A stretch of DNA of 64,000 nt from Brachyhypopomus gauderio. Its lineage: Eukaryota > Chordata > Actinopteri > Gymnotiformes > Hypopomidae. This document shows positions 1-12,062 of the stretch, in pieces. Every line of letters begins with the position of its first letter. The stretch's first letter is position 1. The stretch lies in NCBI RefSeq assembly GCF_052324685.1, contig NC_135222.1:9901373-9965372 (forward strand), written 5' to 3'. The notes below the pieces were generated by a model, which made no database searches, was not told the DNA's origin, and was given only the letters and a program-made list of their open reading frames with translations. Made by a program: the position numbers and the translations under genes.

Positions 1-82
1 GCTGGTGTACAGCGACAGGTGATGCCAAATATTACGGAGCCCGTAAGGTGACATCATGTAAAAAATATAATAACGCGTGGCC

Positions 83-375
83 ACGACTTACTAACGCGTG
101 CGAACGACTTACTAACGCAGGGGTGCTCATTACGTCGATCGCGAAGGAATGTGCGTAGATCGCGTCACATAAAATAGTAGTAGATGAATCGCACATCTGC
201 ACTGACGGTTTTATTTTGATTGACATTCACGGTAGCCAATCTGCAATCCACTCAACAAATTACGTTCGCCCGCCACCCCGGTAGATCTTTCTGACTTGGT
301 CATCTTATAAGTAGCTCGCAAGCTGAAAACTGTGGGCACCCCTGTACTAACGCGTGCGAACGAGATAATTAACGC
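83..375. repeat. Short tandem repeat (unit near 21 bp) hosting a hAT insertion
   Basis: Copies of CTTACTAACGCGTGCGAACG-like units lie on both sides of the hAT MITE at 118-344, with more degenerate units to about 375. An inverted piece (TTAGTAAGTCGTGG) occurs at 514-527. Between them are a TATATAAA box and an AATAAACTTTG polyadenylation-like motif (about 400-495), which looks like the promoter and R region of an LTR. The class of the host repeat is not resolved. Confidence 0.5.
118..344. mobile_element. hAT-type MITE, 8-bp target duplication
   Basis: The element begins CAGGGGTGCTCA and ends GGGCACCCCTG, short terminal inverted repeats typical of fish hAT elements. It is flanked by a perfect 8-bp direct duplication, TACTAACG (110-117 and 345-352). 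There is no transposase ORF, so it is non-autonomous. It inserted into a tandem repeat unit. Confidence 0.93.
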
Positions 376-1150
376 GTGCAAACAAGATAATTAAGTATTA
401 CTTTATATAAAGCCAGGTTTACCTTCCTTGGGCAGTCAGTTCGCGAACATCCCTGGGATCTGCTTGCTTTGCTGTGAAAAAATAAACTTTGTTGCCGCGT
501 GTGAAAGGCGACATTAGTAAGTCGTGGCTTAGCAGTAAATGAATAACATGAATGAAGAACGTTCGTATGATTGAAACGCTATTTGGCCTCTATGAAGGTT
601 CTGGGCGGAAACTGCTGGCCACTGTCATTGAAATTGCCGATTTCGGAAGTGCTCTGTTTGCTTATTAAGTCAATATGATAATTAATACATATAATCTCCC
701 GAACCCCCCCCCCCCAAACAAAAAACTCATCGGATCTACACGATTCACGTAGGTCACCCTTTTCAACTTCAAAACGGCGAATTTCGCCGAAAGGTGACAG
801 ATTTTCATGCCTGCACACTATAAAAACTGAAGAAAAAAAAAAAGAGATTAGGGCCATTTCCACTCTGTAAGTATCGATACATGCAACCGTTACATGAGAG
901 CCAAGATCAAAAGAAATGAGATCAACTCTGTATGACACCCTGGAGAGGCCTTGATGTATGAAATTGTGCACATGAATTAGATTAATGTAGCCACGAGGCA
1001 CTAGAGGTCACAAAATCATAATGAGTGCACATATTTTACTTTCTTCAGCCTCTTACTTTTTTATTTATTCTCAAATTAGTAAATTGTCCATGTTTTGGTA
1101 TATTTGTGCTCTCCAAATATAATGTACTCATAGACCATTTTCAAAGGTTC

Positions 1151-1479
1151 TGTCACATTACAGCCCCTGACTCCTCCCTTTTGGGCGTGTGTTTACAATG
1201 TCTATGTCAAGTCGTCTGCGTCTGTGGATCTCCGTGGGTGCGGTTGTGTCCAAGCGTTCATTAGTTTCACCTGTGGCTCGTCTCGTCAACACTTGGGGGT
1301 CATGTGGTTCGTCTATTTAATGTGCGTTCGCGCAGTGTCCCGTGCTCGTCTTTGTCTAGTCATACACGTGAATGTGTTTATACGTGTGCTGATCGTGCTC
1401 TATATGTTAATAAACGTAACGTTCATACGTGCAACCGAGGATTCTGTGCCTCGTCCTTCACGCAGCACCGAGCGTCACA
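1151..1479 (+). mobile_element. Solo LTR, family A, TSD GGTTC
   Basis: The element starts TGTCACATTACAG and ends AGCGTCACA. It is flanked by a perfect 5-bp duplication GGTTC (1146-1150 and 1480-1484). It shares long blocks with the solo LTR at 46784-47123, such as TTTTGGGCGTGTGT, TCTATTTAATGTGCG and CGCAGTGTCC. A promoter-like TATTTAA and a late ATTAAACG/ATAAACG motif followed by GATTCTGTG are in the usual LTR order. No internal region remains, which implies LTR-LTR recombination. Confidence 0.92.
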
Positions 1480-2309
1480 GGTTCTAGGTGTGCCTAGCAA
1501 TGGAATGAATTACCTACACATATTTTGTTGCTGTTTGCTGCCTACTGATTACAATTAAGTATCCAACTATGAATATTTTTACAGGGTAATCGATTGGTCT
1601 TATGCCTCATCTGTTATTTATTTTATTTTCCATTCTAGTATGGATATAAGACTAAATGACTTTCTTCAGGACAAAAACACAGAGTCCACGCACCGTTAAT
1701 ATAATTGTTTAAGTCCTTTTGCTCTTTACCTCTGTATGGTCTGTAGGGTTACTTAAGATGTGTCAGGCCACTCCAGCTAATAATGGCATTGTTGTGCTCA
1801 ATATGACTTCCATAATACATTCCAAGGAAAGATTCTTTAAGCAGGAATATCCATAACCAAAATACACTAATATAGTAAAATAATTCATGTACACAACATA
1901 ATACAATGAATATATAAATGAATAAAGATTCATGCTGTAGCCTCTCCAGGACTCTTAACTCAAAGTAAAACCAGAGCTGACCCCGCACCCCCACAGCTGA
2001 ACGATGGAAGCTTTTCTTAAGCTTCATCTAAATGTTAAAATGATCCAACCAAGCCACCGTATTTCCTTTAGGCTGCTATCATAGTGAACTTTGCTGCATG
2101 CATCTCTTTCCAAAAAAACCTGAAAGGTTTGATGATTCTGTGTTTGGGTGCAAAACTGGCTCTGGCCCAACGCCTGCTGGAAGGTGTGTTTCTGTAGAGC
2201 ACTGAGAGGCTCTCAAACCCACACTCTCCAACCCACAACTCTCCTACTCGTTTGCTCAGATCAATCTCTGTTCTTACATCACCCATGTGCACATGCATGC
2301 ACACATGTA

Positions 2310-2312
<3 letters not shown>

Positions 2313-2375
<63 letters not shown>
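2313..2375. repeat. (CA)n microsatellite
   Basis: An uninterrupted CA dinucleotide run of about 62 bp, continuing into imperfect ATATACA sequence. Confidence 0.98.
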
Positions 2376-2381
<6 letters not shown>

Positions 2382-3046
2382 TATACACAAATGGACACGG
2401 AGTACAAAGCTTGCACAGCCATTTGTAGATGTAGCAGATAAGCTAAGGTGAAGAGTGCTGCTGAAATTTCCACCACCGTTAAAACGCAGTACAGCTCAAT
2501 TCCTGACCCTACGACCTGACCCCAGGGTGCATTCATCCTCACTATGCACCAGTGACCTGAGGTAGTCTTAGGCCTTCAGTATGACACTGCTAGGTTTCAC
2601 TGGACTAGAATAGAGGAAACAGCATACACAGTGTTCCTGAATGCTGCAGAGCTGAATACTGAAGTAACACAGTGACATGCTGCAGTGATGACAATGAAGC
2701 AGCTATAGTCAGGAAACTAGACTAATATGGCCTTTGTCTGAGCCCACTAAACACTGCTCCCAGTAATCAAGGCAAGGACAGCATGAACCCACAGGCAGAA
2801 AGCATCCAACACAGAACATAGGATGCAGAACTATTCTTTATTCCCACTATAGCCATAGTGTCCTCATTAAATATTCCAGAACTGGCTAAAAAGAGAATGT
2901 CACACTATGAAGGCCCCCTGCCGGCTGCCCCTCTCAGCACTGGCAGTATTCCATGTTGTCCCATTGTTGTTTTTGTTGTGTCCGTCCCTCAGGTGGGTGT
3001 AGTCCATTTGGGAACCCGACACCTGAGGGTCATTTGTCTGTCTAAA

Positions 3047-3366
3047 CAGTGAGTCCCCGCTTAATGACGGGCCGGAGTTACGACCGACTTTTTTTGAATT
3101 TCGCATGGTGCACAGAGGAGCAGTGGCAGCACAGTGGAGTGTTGTGTACGATAAGCTGAGGCAGCGCAGCCTCCACCGCAGCCATCTCAGCAACGCGATC
3201 ACTCTTTCTCACGTTGTACGCACGCACGAGAACATTGAACATTGTTTTTTTCTATACTGTATTTACGAGCTAAGCGTATCTAAATCTAGGGTCACGCTTA
3301 ATGACGAAAACGGCTTTACGATGGACTTTTCAGTCTCTAACCCCGTCGTTAAGCGGGAACTCACTG
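3047..3366. mobile_element. Terminal-inverted-repeat DNA element (possibly pogo/Tigger-like)
   Basis: The left end reads CAGTGAGTCCCCGCTTAATG and the right end is its near reverse complement (CGTTAAGCGGGAACTCACTG). An internal copy of the same end motif (CGCTTAATGACGAAAACGG) occurs near 3296-3314. The interior has no transposase. No clean target duplication is visible, so the superfamily is a guess from the end sequence. Confidence 0.7.
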
Positions 3367-4423
3367 TATATGTTGTGTCTTTGTACAAGTTGACTGCTGG
3401 TTACCTGCGGATTATGTCACAGGTTTTGCATTGGTGCACAATCCTCCGAGACTGGTGTGATTACTTCCTTCTTTATTTGCACTCCCTCAATCGTCACAGA
3501 GAACTTAGTTGAGGTAGTGTCAAATCACACCAATCTAGTCATTCTAGACTTCATATGCCTGTGATTTAACTGACCAGGTCTATTTACATGTTTGAGTGGT
3601 TTGTTTTGGTGGAATTAGCACTTTTTTACAAGGATGATTCAGAAAATGCAATAAAATGAGAATAACAGACAATAAATACAATAGAAGACATAATACACAA
3701 TGCAGGTGCATTGTACAAGTGTACAGTAACAGACTGCTGGCAAACACTCAGACACTCTCTTCCTAGTTAATCTGGGCCAGTATAGATGGGATTTATCTGA
3801 GTCACAGAATATTCTCAACTCTGTATTCATGGATACACTGCAAACAAAAACTAGCATTTTCACTAAAATCCAATAAATATGTGACTTGTGTCTGTGAGAT
3901 GAGAAACTAAGATCTGATTACTATTCTGTCATTTTTCAGGCTGGTCAAATGCCGAAAAATATTTTACTGGTGCTGTGCAATAAGATTCATTGGGCTATAA
4001 TAGAGGAAATAGCACCTATGGTTCTAACATAAGTACTTTTACCTTTCTATAGGCTATGCAAAAATATTGATATTTCACTGTTTTTTTTTTATTCTTTCAT
4101 GCATGGCCTCCACATCCATAACTCCCCTGATAGAGCGGGCAGAGTAGTGTTAGTCATTGCCAGGCAGTGCAAGTATTGCTACACTGATAAATATGCAAGT
4201 TCCTCTGGTAAGACCATCTGCCAAATGCACCAATGTAAATCTGTGGACAGTCCAAATTGTATATAACTGTACAACTGTATAAATTGTATGTACAAATTCC
4301 AAAGAAAAGTGGTCATTACCTTTGTCCTTAATATTTTGATTAATGTGTTTGTATCTCTTTGATGACTATATCACTAAGAACTTCACCTTGTGCATGTTAA
4401 CACAAATATCTAATTAGCCAATC

Positions 4424-5545
4424 TGTCACATATAGATCTGCCCTCCGCCCCTGTCTTGTGTCGTCTGCCCTAGTCGCGCCTTGTTTTTTGGTTTCCTTGG
4501 TTTCCCTTCTGTCAATCATGCCCCTGTACCTCATGTCCCTGCCTTGCAGATTATCTTGATCAGCGGTGTCTTGTTTAATTCCCCGTTTAGTCGTTGGGTG
4601 TATCTCAATTCAGGGGCTGCAGCCTACGTAGACCACGTAGACCGCAGCCCACAGAGGCCACACACTTTGAAGGCCGGGTAGGCTGCATCTCACGGCTGTT
4701 AAATGAGACAATCTAGTTTTCACAAGACGTACAGTATATATGTTTGCGTGACCACGCTCTGCCCCGTTACATACGTGTTACATACGTTACATACGTGTTA
4801 GCGAGCTGTCCGACAAAATGGAGCCAGAAACCGCATTTTTTTATATGATATTTTAATAATTGGCATGTTATTTAGCATCTCATTGCAGTATAATTTTCCA
4901 TATTTAAAAAACACCTACATTTAAAAACGAATTCTTCGGCCCGTACACTAGACTCCGCCATGTCGCCTGTTTATTGTTCATAGAGCAATGAATCCTGGGA
5001 TATCGTGGGACGCGAAGGATACTCAGATGCATCCTTCGTTTTCGGGGTTTTTGAAGGCTACATTCGTCGACCGCATAAGAAGGAGCCCACGTCATAAGAA
5101 GGAGCCCACGAATTGGTACAGCCTTCGGCGCGGCGCAGTGACGTAACCGGCCTACAAATGCGCACTTCGTGGGCTGCAGCCCCTGAATTGAGATGCACCC
5201 TGTGTTTATAATCCCCATGTTTCCCTAGTCCCATGGATGGTTATTGTAAGTTGCTATGTTCCTTGCTCTTATATTGCTAATCCTGCATCCTGCGGTTTTT
5301 GTGTTTCGTAATGATGTTATACGTATCCCTGTCTCAGTTCTAGTTCCCTCCCCGTCGTGTTTCCCCTAATCTATGTCCAGTATCCCTATTGAGTCTGGTG
5401 CCTTTAGTGTTTCCCTCATCGTGTTGGAGACTGTGTCTAGATTAGTTTGGTTACGCTCCCCGTTGTCTATGTCCCCCGTTAGCATCTTGCTCCAAGTGTT
5501 TAGTTCATATCTTAGCTGTGTTTGTCATCTTTGTTTTTGTTTGTA
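4424..5545 (+). mobile_element. LTR-like sequence split by a TIR element
   Basis: It starts TGTCACATATAGATC and continues as pyrimidine-rich, CCC/TTT-patterned sequence to 4595, resuming at 5201 (GTTTATAATCCCC) through about 5545. Composition and order resemble the LTR of the large element at 50153-55061 read on its own sense strand. The 3' boundary and target duplication are not visible. The gap between the two parts is filled by the element at 4596-5200. Confidence 0.5.
4596..5200. mobile_element. 605-bp TIR element with 29-bp ends
   Basis: The left end GGGTGTATCTCAATTCAGGG (continuing GCTGCAGCC) is matched at the right by GGCTGCAGCCCCTGAATTGA (continuing GATGCACCC), a 29-bp terminal inverted repeat with a single difference. 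Repeats of GTTACATACGT occur near 4768-4800. The interior has no clear transposase. The target duplication is unclear, so the superfamily is not assigned. It sits inside LTR-like sequence. Confidence 0.85.
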
Positions 5546-5549
5546 GTTG

Positions 5550-6045
5550 CATCTCCAAGCACAACCATTTGAAGGGATTACAGAGTGATCCAAAAAAGAC
5601 AAAATAGCCAATGAGCAGCCGTTGGGCCAAATACTTTGTTGATGCCACATGTCAGAATGGCCAGACTAGTTTAATCTGATAGAAAGGCAACAGTAACTGA
5701 ACCACTTGTTATGTATGCTGAAGAGGACCTTTGAAAGCACATTGAAACTTTGAAACAGATGGGCTACAGCAGCAGAAGACTAGATTGGGTGCTAAAAACA
5801 AATAAGGTAACAATTTGCATGCCGTCACCAAAACAGGACAACAGAAGATTGAAGAAAATCAGTGAATCAGCGGATGTAGTGAAACTAGAGAACCGCATCA
5901 TAGATCAGCATCAGACAGATCTGTGGCAAATGAGTGATGGTATCGTGTCAATATGGACCAAAATCTCTGAGGATTGTTTCTAGCACCTTGTTGAATCAAT
6001 GCCAGAAATAGTTCGGAAGGCAAAAGGGTTTCCATCCCAGAACTA
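5550..6045 (+). mobile_element. Tc1-like element, internally deleted
   Basis: The order of short blocks (GAATGGCCAGACTAG, TGATAGAAAGGCAACAGTAA, GATGGGCTACAGCAGCAGAA, ATATGGACCAAAATCTCTGA, TTGTTGAATCAATGCC) follows the common fish Tc1-like family also seen at 62020-64000. The transposase centre carrying the catalytic residues is missing and the frame is closed. The remaining ends keep the AACTAGCAAG and ACCTAATAA terminal motifs. Confidence 0.85.
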
Positions 6046-9000
6046 GCAAGATGTAGCCTACCTAATAATGTGTCAGGTGAGTGTGTGTATAGAAACAGTG
6101 CCTTAAACTAATGTCTTTGAGCTCGTGCATTTATTATTCAAGCTTGTAGATGTATTAATTCTTATACACACAGGTGTAGAGGACAGGCTTCTGCGTGTCA
6201 GTATTTTTCCAGTTCATGGTTAGTATAAATTTGAATGTGCAGAATTAAACTTGCTCCTGCCTGAACATAGAATAAAACAGTAGGATATTATGCAGTAGAA
6301 ATAAATCAAGCAACAGTCTCTGATTTGACCTCTAATAGGACAAATGCTAATACAGACACACATTTTAGAAATGATTAGATTCTGAAAATGTATTAAATAT
6401 GCAGACTGTTAAAGGGTACCTAAATTGTGTGTGTCCTGTCCTTAATTACACACATTTAAAAATCTGCTTCTTTTTGTTCTGGATCTAACATGTATGCTAC
6501 ATTTGAATGCTGTCAGAAACTAGGACATAACATTTGGCCCACTTGTAAACTGTACTTTGTATACATACAAGTGGGTAAGTCATGATTGCAGCTAATACAC
6601 AAGTTTACAAGATGTGACCTGTACCACAATCTTTGGTGAACTTCCTATGAATCCTGTTGTGAAAATGTGAAGTGGCTCAGCTCTTGATTTAAATGAAACT
6701 GAAAGAAGCAGGTAGAACTTTACTCATTTTTCATGTAACAAAAAAGCCAAAGGAGTATCTAATGGGTCTCTAGACAAGCACCCAAACGTAAAAAAAAAAA
6801 GTGTAAAAACATCTGGTATATACAACCTTCCAAGGAGTAACCAAACACAACATTACTAGTTTTTGACTGGCCAGGTAGTTTTTTGACAAGCCCAAAATCT
6901 CAAATTTACCACCCTCTTTCTTGTTTTTGGGACAACTTTGTTCTTATAGCCACATTTCTATGGAAAGAGATAAACAAAATATTCAATACAATGAAATATG
7001 CTAATAAATGTGTATAATGTCTCCAATAGCCCATATTAGCCCATGTTTTATGGTACCAAATACAATCTCTTGGGTTGCCTGGGTAAGGCAAGTGGTTCAC
7101 AGAAATCTGGGTCTCTTCTCTTACAAAATCACTTTCTGAGACTCCCTATGACAGCACGTGAAAGCAGCCAACTAGGTCAGGGTAAAATTAGCCATTGGCC
7201 TATCAGAAATTAGGAAATTCACCAAATATGGTAATATTTCTTGAGTCTGAAATTACTCTGACATTCTTCTCAATACAACTGTAGAGAAATTCCAATTTAA
7301 TGTAATAACTAATATTTCATGTAATTTGACACAGCATAATATTTCAAAATTAAACCAAAACCATTCCTTTAAAATACACTACCAAGTGACATATAAGTGC
7401 TCCAACATTTACAGTGTTTTTGTTTCAACTCATGTATTTAAACCTCATGTTTGCTACAACAGGCCAGTATGCCAAGCCTTGACATCCAAGCCAGTTGGCA
7501 AGCCAGTGTTATGTGAGTGGTAAGCTGGTCGTTAGCATCAGTGAACGCAGCTGTGCTGCGCGCAGCCTGCCCTGGGGAGGTGGGGCTCAGGAAACAGTCT
7601 CCAGCTGGGTTCACAGTCATTCTCCACCGTAACAGTGGCGAAGTGGCTTGACGTCAGCATGCCACGTAAGCAGCGGTTCGGTCGGCACTGCCAGAGTTTG
7701 GGTTATCATGACCTCCCACTAATCAGTTTAGGGCAAAGTGGACATCCGATTAGACGGAAAGAAAAACCATTGAGATGAGGAGGAGGAGTGAGTATGGAGG
7801 AGTTAAAATCAGCCCATCTGTCTTTAAATTCATAGACATCTATTGTGTAATAAATGGTTGCATTCATATCAAGGTGCAGGGCTGATAAATATACAGGAAG
7901 CATCACTGGCTCCGTGGGGGAGTGAGCACAAAGAAAGACAATAAACAGACTACATATTCTTTCTCTCACAATGTAATTTCCTGCGACAAGGACACAGGGG
8001 TGGGAATGCTATAGACGGATGATCATGAAGACTTTTTGTTCATAGAGCAGGCACACTAGCCCTTTTCCTTTCTGAAGAATGAAAACAGCGTAGCTTCATG
8101 GCGAAAGAACAAACAGCAGTGCTTTTCCCGTAAAGTGAGAACAAAGTGCTAGTCACCTTCTTTGTTTGCCAAATTTTTTATACTTACTCTTATGTGGACC
8201 AGGAGCATTTGAAATGAAAGAGGAACATGTATCCTGCAGCCAAACTCCTGTTTTGCAGAGCTGGAACCAACCTGTTCCAATGGATTCCACCAATGCCTTG
8301 TTTAACATTAATCAATATTATGGTAACACACTTAATCTGTTTCTGACTGATGTTGAGTTCAAGTTGCTATCAATATTCATGTGTCAACAAATGTTTCTAA
8401 AAAAGAAAAAAAAAAAAAAAAAAACCCTGAGTTGTTTTAAAGCCGATTTTGAACAGAACAGACTTTTTATATCTCATAAGAAGATACTGTTCACTGTTCA
8501 ATTTATTTATTTTTTTTGGAAGGAGGAATCGAGCACCTTCTTTGGAAACATCCTCGGGAGAGGCAACTAATTTGGCTCAGCTATCTTCCAGTCTCTAGGC
8601 AGCAGTTCTGTTCCCTCTGCACTAGTATGATGAAGAGCCAAGGTTCTGGTCCAAACCCCTCCATGAATCAAGCCATGTCCAGGCTGCACTTTACAAAGAG
8701 TTCCTTAAAGGCCTTGGGGGAACAAATTATAACATATCTCCTGCCTCTGAACAAAGCACTAATTTCTAACTTTCAGGAGAATAACAGGAAGGGCTTGGAA
8801 GGGTCATATATCCAGGAATGGCTGACAGTAGTTATCGATGTCCATTACCACCAGACATATCTGAGTCATTACTTAAGTTGGGTTGTTGGTTCTGAAAGTG
8901 AGTGAATGACTGGTCGCCTCTCAAGATGCCCTACGTCTCTCTGCACAGAAGCAGGCAGCCACATCGTGCTGGTTATCTGCAAAGGCGTCAATGAGGACAT

Positions 9001-9732
9001 TCTAAAAATGGAACTAATTGGGCCACAGGTTTACAGATGGTATCAAATAAACACATGACAGCTTTCTGTCAGGAGGTAAAGAAGTAACAAAGAAGTAGCG
9101 CTGAAGAATGGAACAAGTGTCATGTGTATAGAACCCTTGGGAATTCAAACATACCATCATGGCCAGCCTGAGGTTGGGTGACAAACCTCACCATCATGCC
9201 CCACACTGGATATGACAGACATGGGGATGAACAAGTCTTCATGCAAAGTAAAGAAAGGAAAGGGGGTTTGGTAGTGTGTAGACATAACCACAGTGGCCGA
9301 GACCCAAGTAGGGCTGAGTTGGTGTCAGTAAGACTGAGAGGTGTGTAGCATGTGTGGTAGAAGTGGGTAGGTCGGATGCCATATCATTACCTGCTGTGGA
9401 TTTCATCAGAAGTTAGAAAGTCTAAGCAGCAGGTGCCACTATGTGCCCAAGCACTACAGATTAACAGGTGATATTTAACAGCTAAAATGGCTAAAACACA
9501 AGACAGGCAGTTTAAATGCAGCCACTCAAAGCTATAGTGTATGTGTGGGTTTACGTCTCCCGGCCACCAAGCATGAAGCATTTCTTATCCACTCAACTGA
9601 AACTGATACCAAAATATTGACACGCATTTTAAATAGTGGAAGTGTTGAACAAACACAGTGTGTGTCTGTGATTGGGGCAGCGTTGAGCCCTGTGTTTGCC
9701 TGGGATTTTAGCCCTGCCTGCACACAGCTTCC

Positions 9733-9734
<2 letters not shown>

Positions 9735-9777
<43 letters not shown>
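9735..9777. repeat. (GA)n microsatellite
   Basis: An uninterrupted GA run of about 43 bp. Confidence 0.98.
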
Positions 9778-9780
<3 letters not shown>

Positions 9781-11960
9781 TATGATCGAGGACATCCTGT
9801 CTTGCCTCGACTTGTTTTTCCATGGGATGGAAAGGGATGAGAGAGCCCCACCCTGTTCCCCTCTGCTGTATTAAATGTCTCCAGGAGGTATGAAACACTG
9901 CCAGCATTCCAGTACCTGTGAGGCTACAATGAGTGGATGTGTCTGGTGCCCCCGCCGTCTCCATCACACAGTTGAGGTGAACAGTGGTTAAAAGCACAAG
10001 ATACAGGCCTACTGCTGTAGCTGAATTTACCTTAGCATATGACAATGTAATGTACTTTAAAAACAGCCCTGTAATATACAGTACATCCACAAGTGACCTG
10101 TCTGCTCAGCTGCCGAAAAGCCACTCTGAGTGAGGAATAGAGGCCCTGGCCTTCGTTTTCATCCTCTCCGTTTACTCAGTCAGATAAACTAAGCACTGGC
10201 TGGTTTCACCCAGAGGAGCGGGTACGCCATTAGAGCAGCACATGCAAAGTGGAATGGTAATAAAGAGGCATGGAGCGTCCAGGGAGATGGTTCCCGCCAA
10301 GGAGGACTTTTCACTTCGGAGTGATCGGCTGCATTCAATATCGAATAAGGCAGGAGCCACGCTGGAGAGGCGGACGACTGTCATGGCCCCTGGCTCGTGT
10401 CGCTGCTTTGAGGAAGAGCAGTGGACCTCACATAAATCAGTGCTTCTCAGATGTCTGGAGAGGCAAAGCTAAGATGAGCAGCAGTGGAAAAGGCTCTGGA
10501 CACAGCGTTCCTTGGCTCCAAGCAGCTCAAAGCCTCTGGGGCTGCTTAGGGAACGGCATCAAATAAAAAGAGCCCAATAACTGGAACCCATGGCTAGGCA
10601 GTACATAAATCACACACATAGCACTATATAGGTTTTGCAGCACGGCATCATATAGTACACAAGAGATGGTTTTTTTTCCCAGTCAACTGGAACAGAAATC
10701 ATAAAAATCATAAACTTTAAATGCAGAAACATCTTCAAGCCTGCTTAAGCTAACAAATGAACGCTAACATAAGAAACACAAAAACAAAGTAGACTGAAAA
10801 AGCATGTCTGCATCATTTTTATGGACTAATTTATGGAACTCCTGTCACAACCAATGAAAATAAATCCACTTGCAGTCATCAGCTAATGCCAAAATCAAAT
10901 CTAATGTACCAGAAACTATGAACCCATAATTTTAGCACTTGTTCACATTTGTAATGAGTAATTATTTCATGCTTACACTCAAACATAATTTTATACCAAA
11001 CGCAGGCCGGCCTCTCCCAGCTGCACGGCATTCAAAGTTACTATCTTCTTCTTATCCTCCCAAATTCCTATGCAACAAGAGCACTGACGTATTCTGGTAT
11101 GAGACACTTGGCATGAAATGGGAAATCGTTCTGCTCATATTCCATTAGTAAACAAGGCTGAAGTGATATATGCCGCATATGTCAGAGACCTGGAAGGGCT
11201 GGCTGTCTCCAACAACAATACACACAGTACTCTGACTGCTTATGTCAGACAGCAACATAAACACACGCCTCATCTTGTTTGTGTTTTTAAGCCCATGTTG
11301 TTTGGGTTGTTTGGGTATTAATTCCCATACGTTACATTACAGAGCTCCAGAAACACGAAATACACTATTCATCTGAAGAAAAAAAAGGAGACTGCATTCA
11401 ACCTATCATTACTATTTGAACATAAATCCAAAAAGCTGTCTTTAAAAGTAAAAAAAAGAAGATTGCTTTAAAAGTGACTTTAAAACACAGAGAGTGGCTT
11501 CATAAGAATAAAATGGTCCATTAAGGACACTTGTGCATTTCCTATATGAGTAATCTAGTATGAATAATAGTACCTGAATATGATAACTGGGTCTACAAAA
11601 ACCTTGTAAATTATTTGATTTAACTAAAAGACTGAATGGTGTGAAATATCTAGGCTAGGTTATTTCTAGGCTTCTTTTTTTCTTAGACAAAGACCTGTCA
11701 GCTGTGTCTTTAACAAGTTTAGTCTGAGTTTTTCAGCCTTTCGGTCCTACAAGGTTCACAAACAAAGCACCCCTTTCAACTGAAACCCAATAACAGGAAA
11801 ACTCATTTGCGACTTTTATTTTATTTTTATAAACATTTTTGGATTAAAATCCATAAAACCAGTCAAATGGCAACAACAAGCAGAGGCAGCAGGTGGTGGC
11901 CAGTAACGGTGTATAAAAAGATAGAAATCAATTTAGTCATTATTAAAACATTGGACATTG

Positions 11961-12062
11961 TATATATTATTGCATCTAAGGCTCTTCTAAAGCATTTACT
12001 GTCATTTGCCAGTGCAACTGACAGTAAATGCGTTAGAAGAGCCTTAGATGCAATAATATATA
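11961..12062. repeat. Near-perfect 102-bp hairpin (44-bp arms)
   Basis: Arm 11961-12004 is the reverse complement of 12019-12062 except for one base. The arms carry TTGCATCTAAGGCTCTTCTA on the left and TAGAAGAGCCTTAGATGCAA on the right. The 14-nt spacer can itself pair as TTGC-CAGT-GCAA. Such a structure could be a palindromic foldback MITE, an intronic pre-miRNA or a long hairpin RNA precursor. The sequence cannot decide between these. The near identity of the arms suggests a recent origin or selection on pairing. Confidence 0.9.

Noticed and set aside
579-1001. A 140-codon minus ORF
   Set aside because: No recognisable motif, low-complexity surroundings, no splice context and no duplicate copy. 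Best treated as chance.
2068-2542. Overlapping ORFs of 87-106 codons
   Set aside because: They are read through a (CA)n microsatellite and have poly-Thr/His or Val/Cys translations. The same holds for ORFs at 37215-37510 (TA) and 40850-41289 (GT).
8166-8905. Two overlapping plus ORFs of 134 and 129 codons
   Set aside because: The first is carried through an A18 tract, the second has no recognisable domain, and there is no promoter or polyadenylation context. Intronic noise is more likely.
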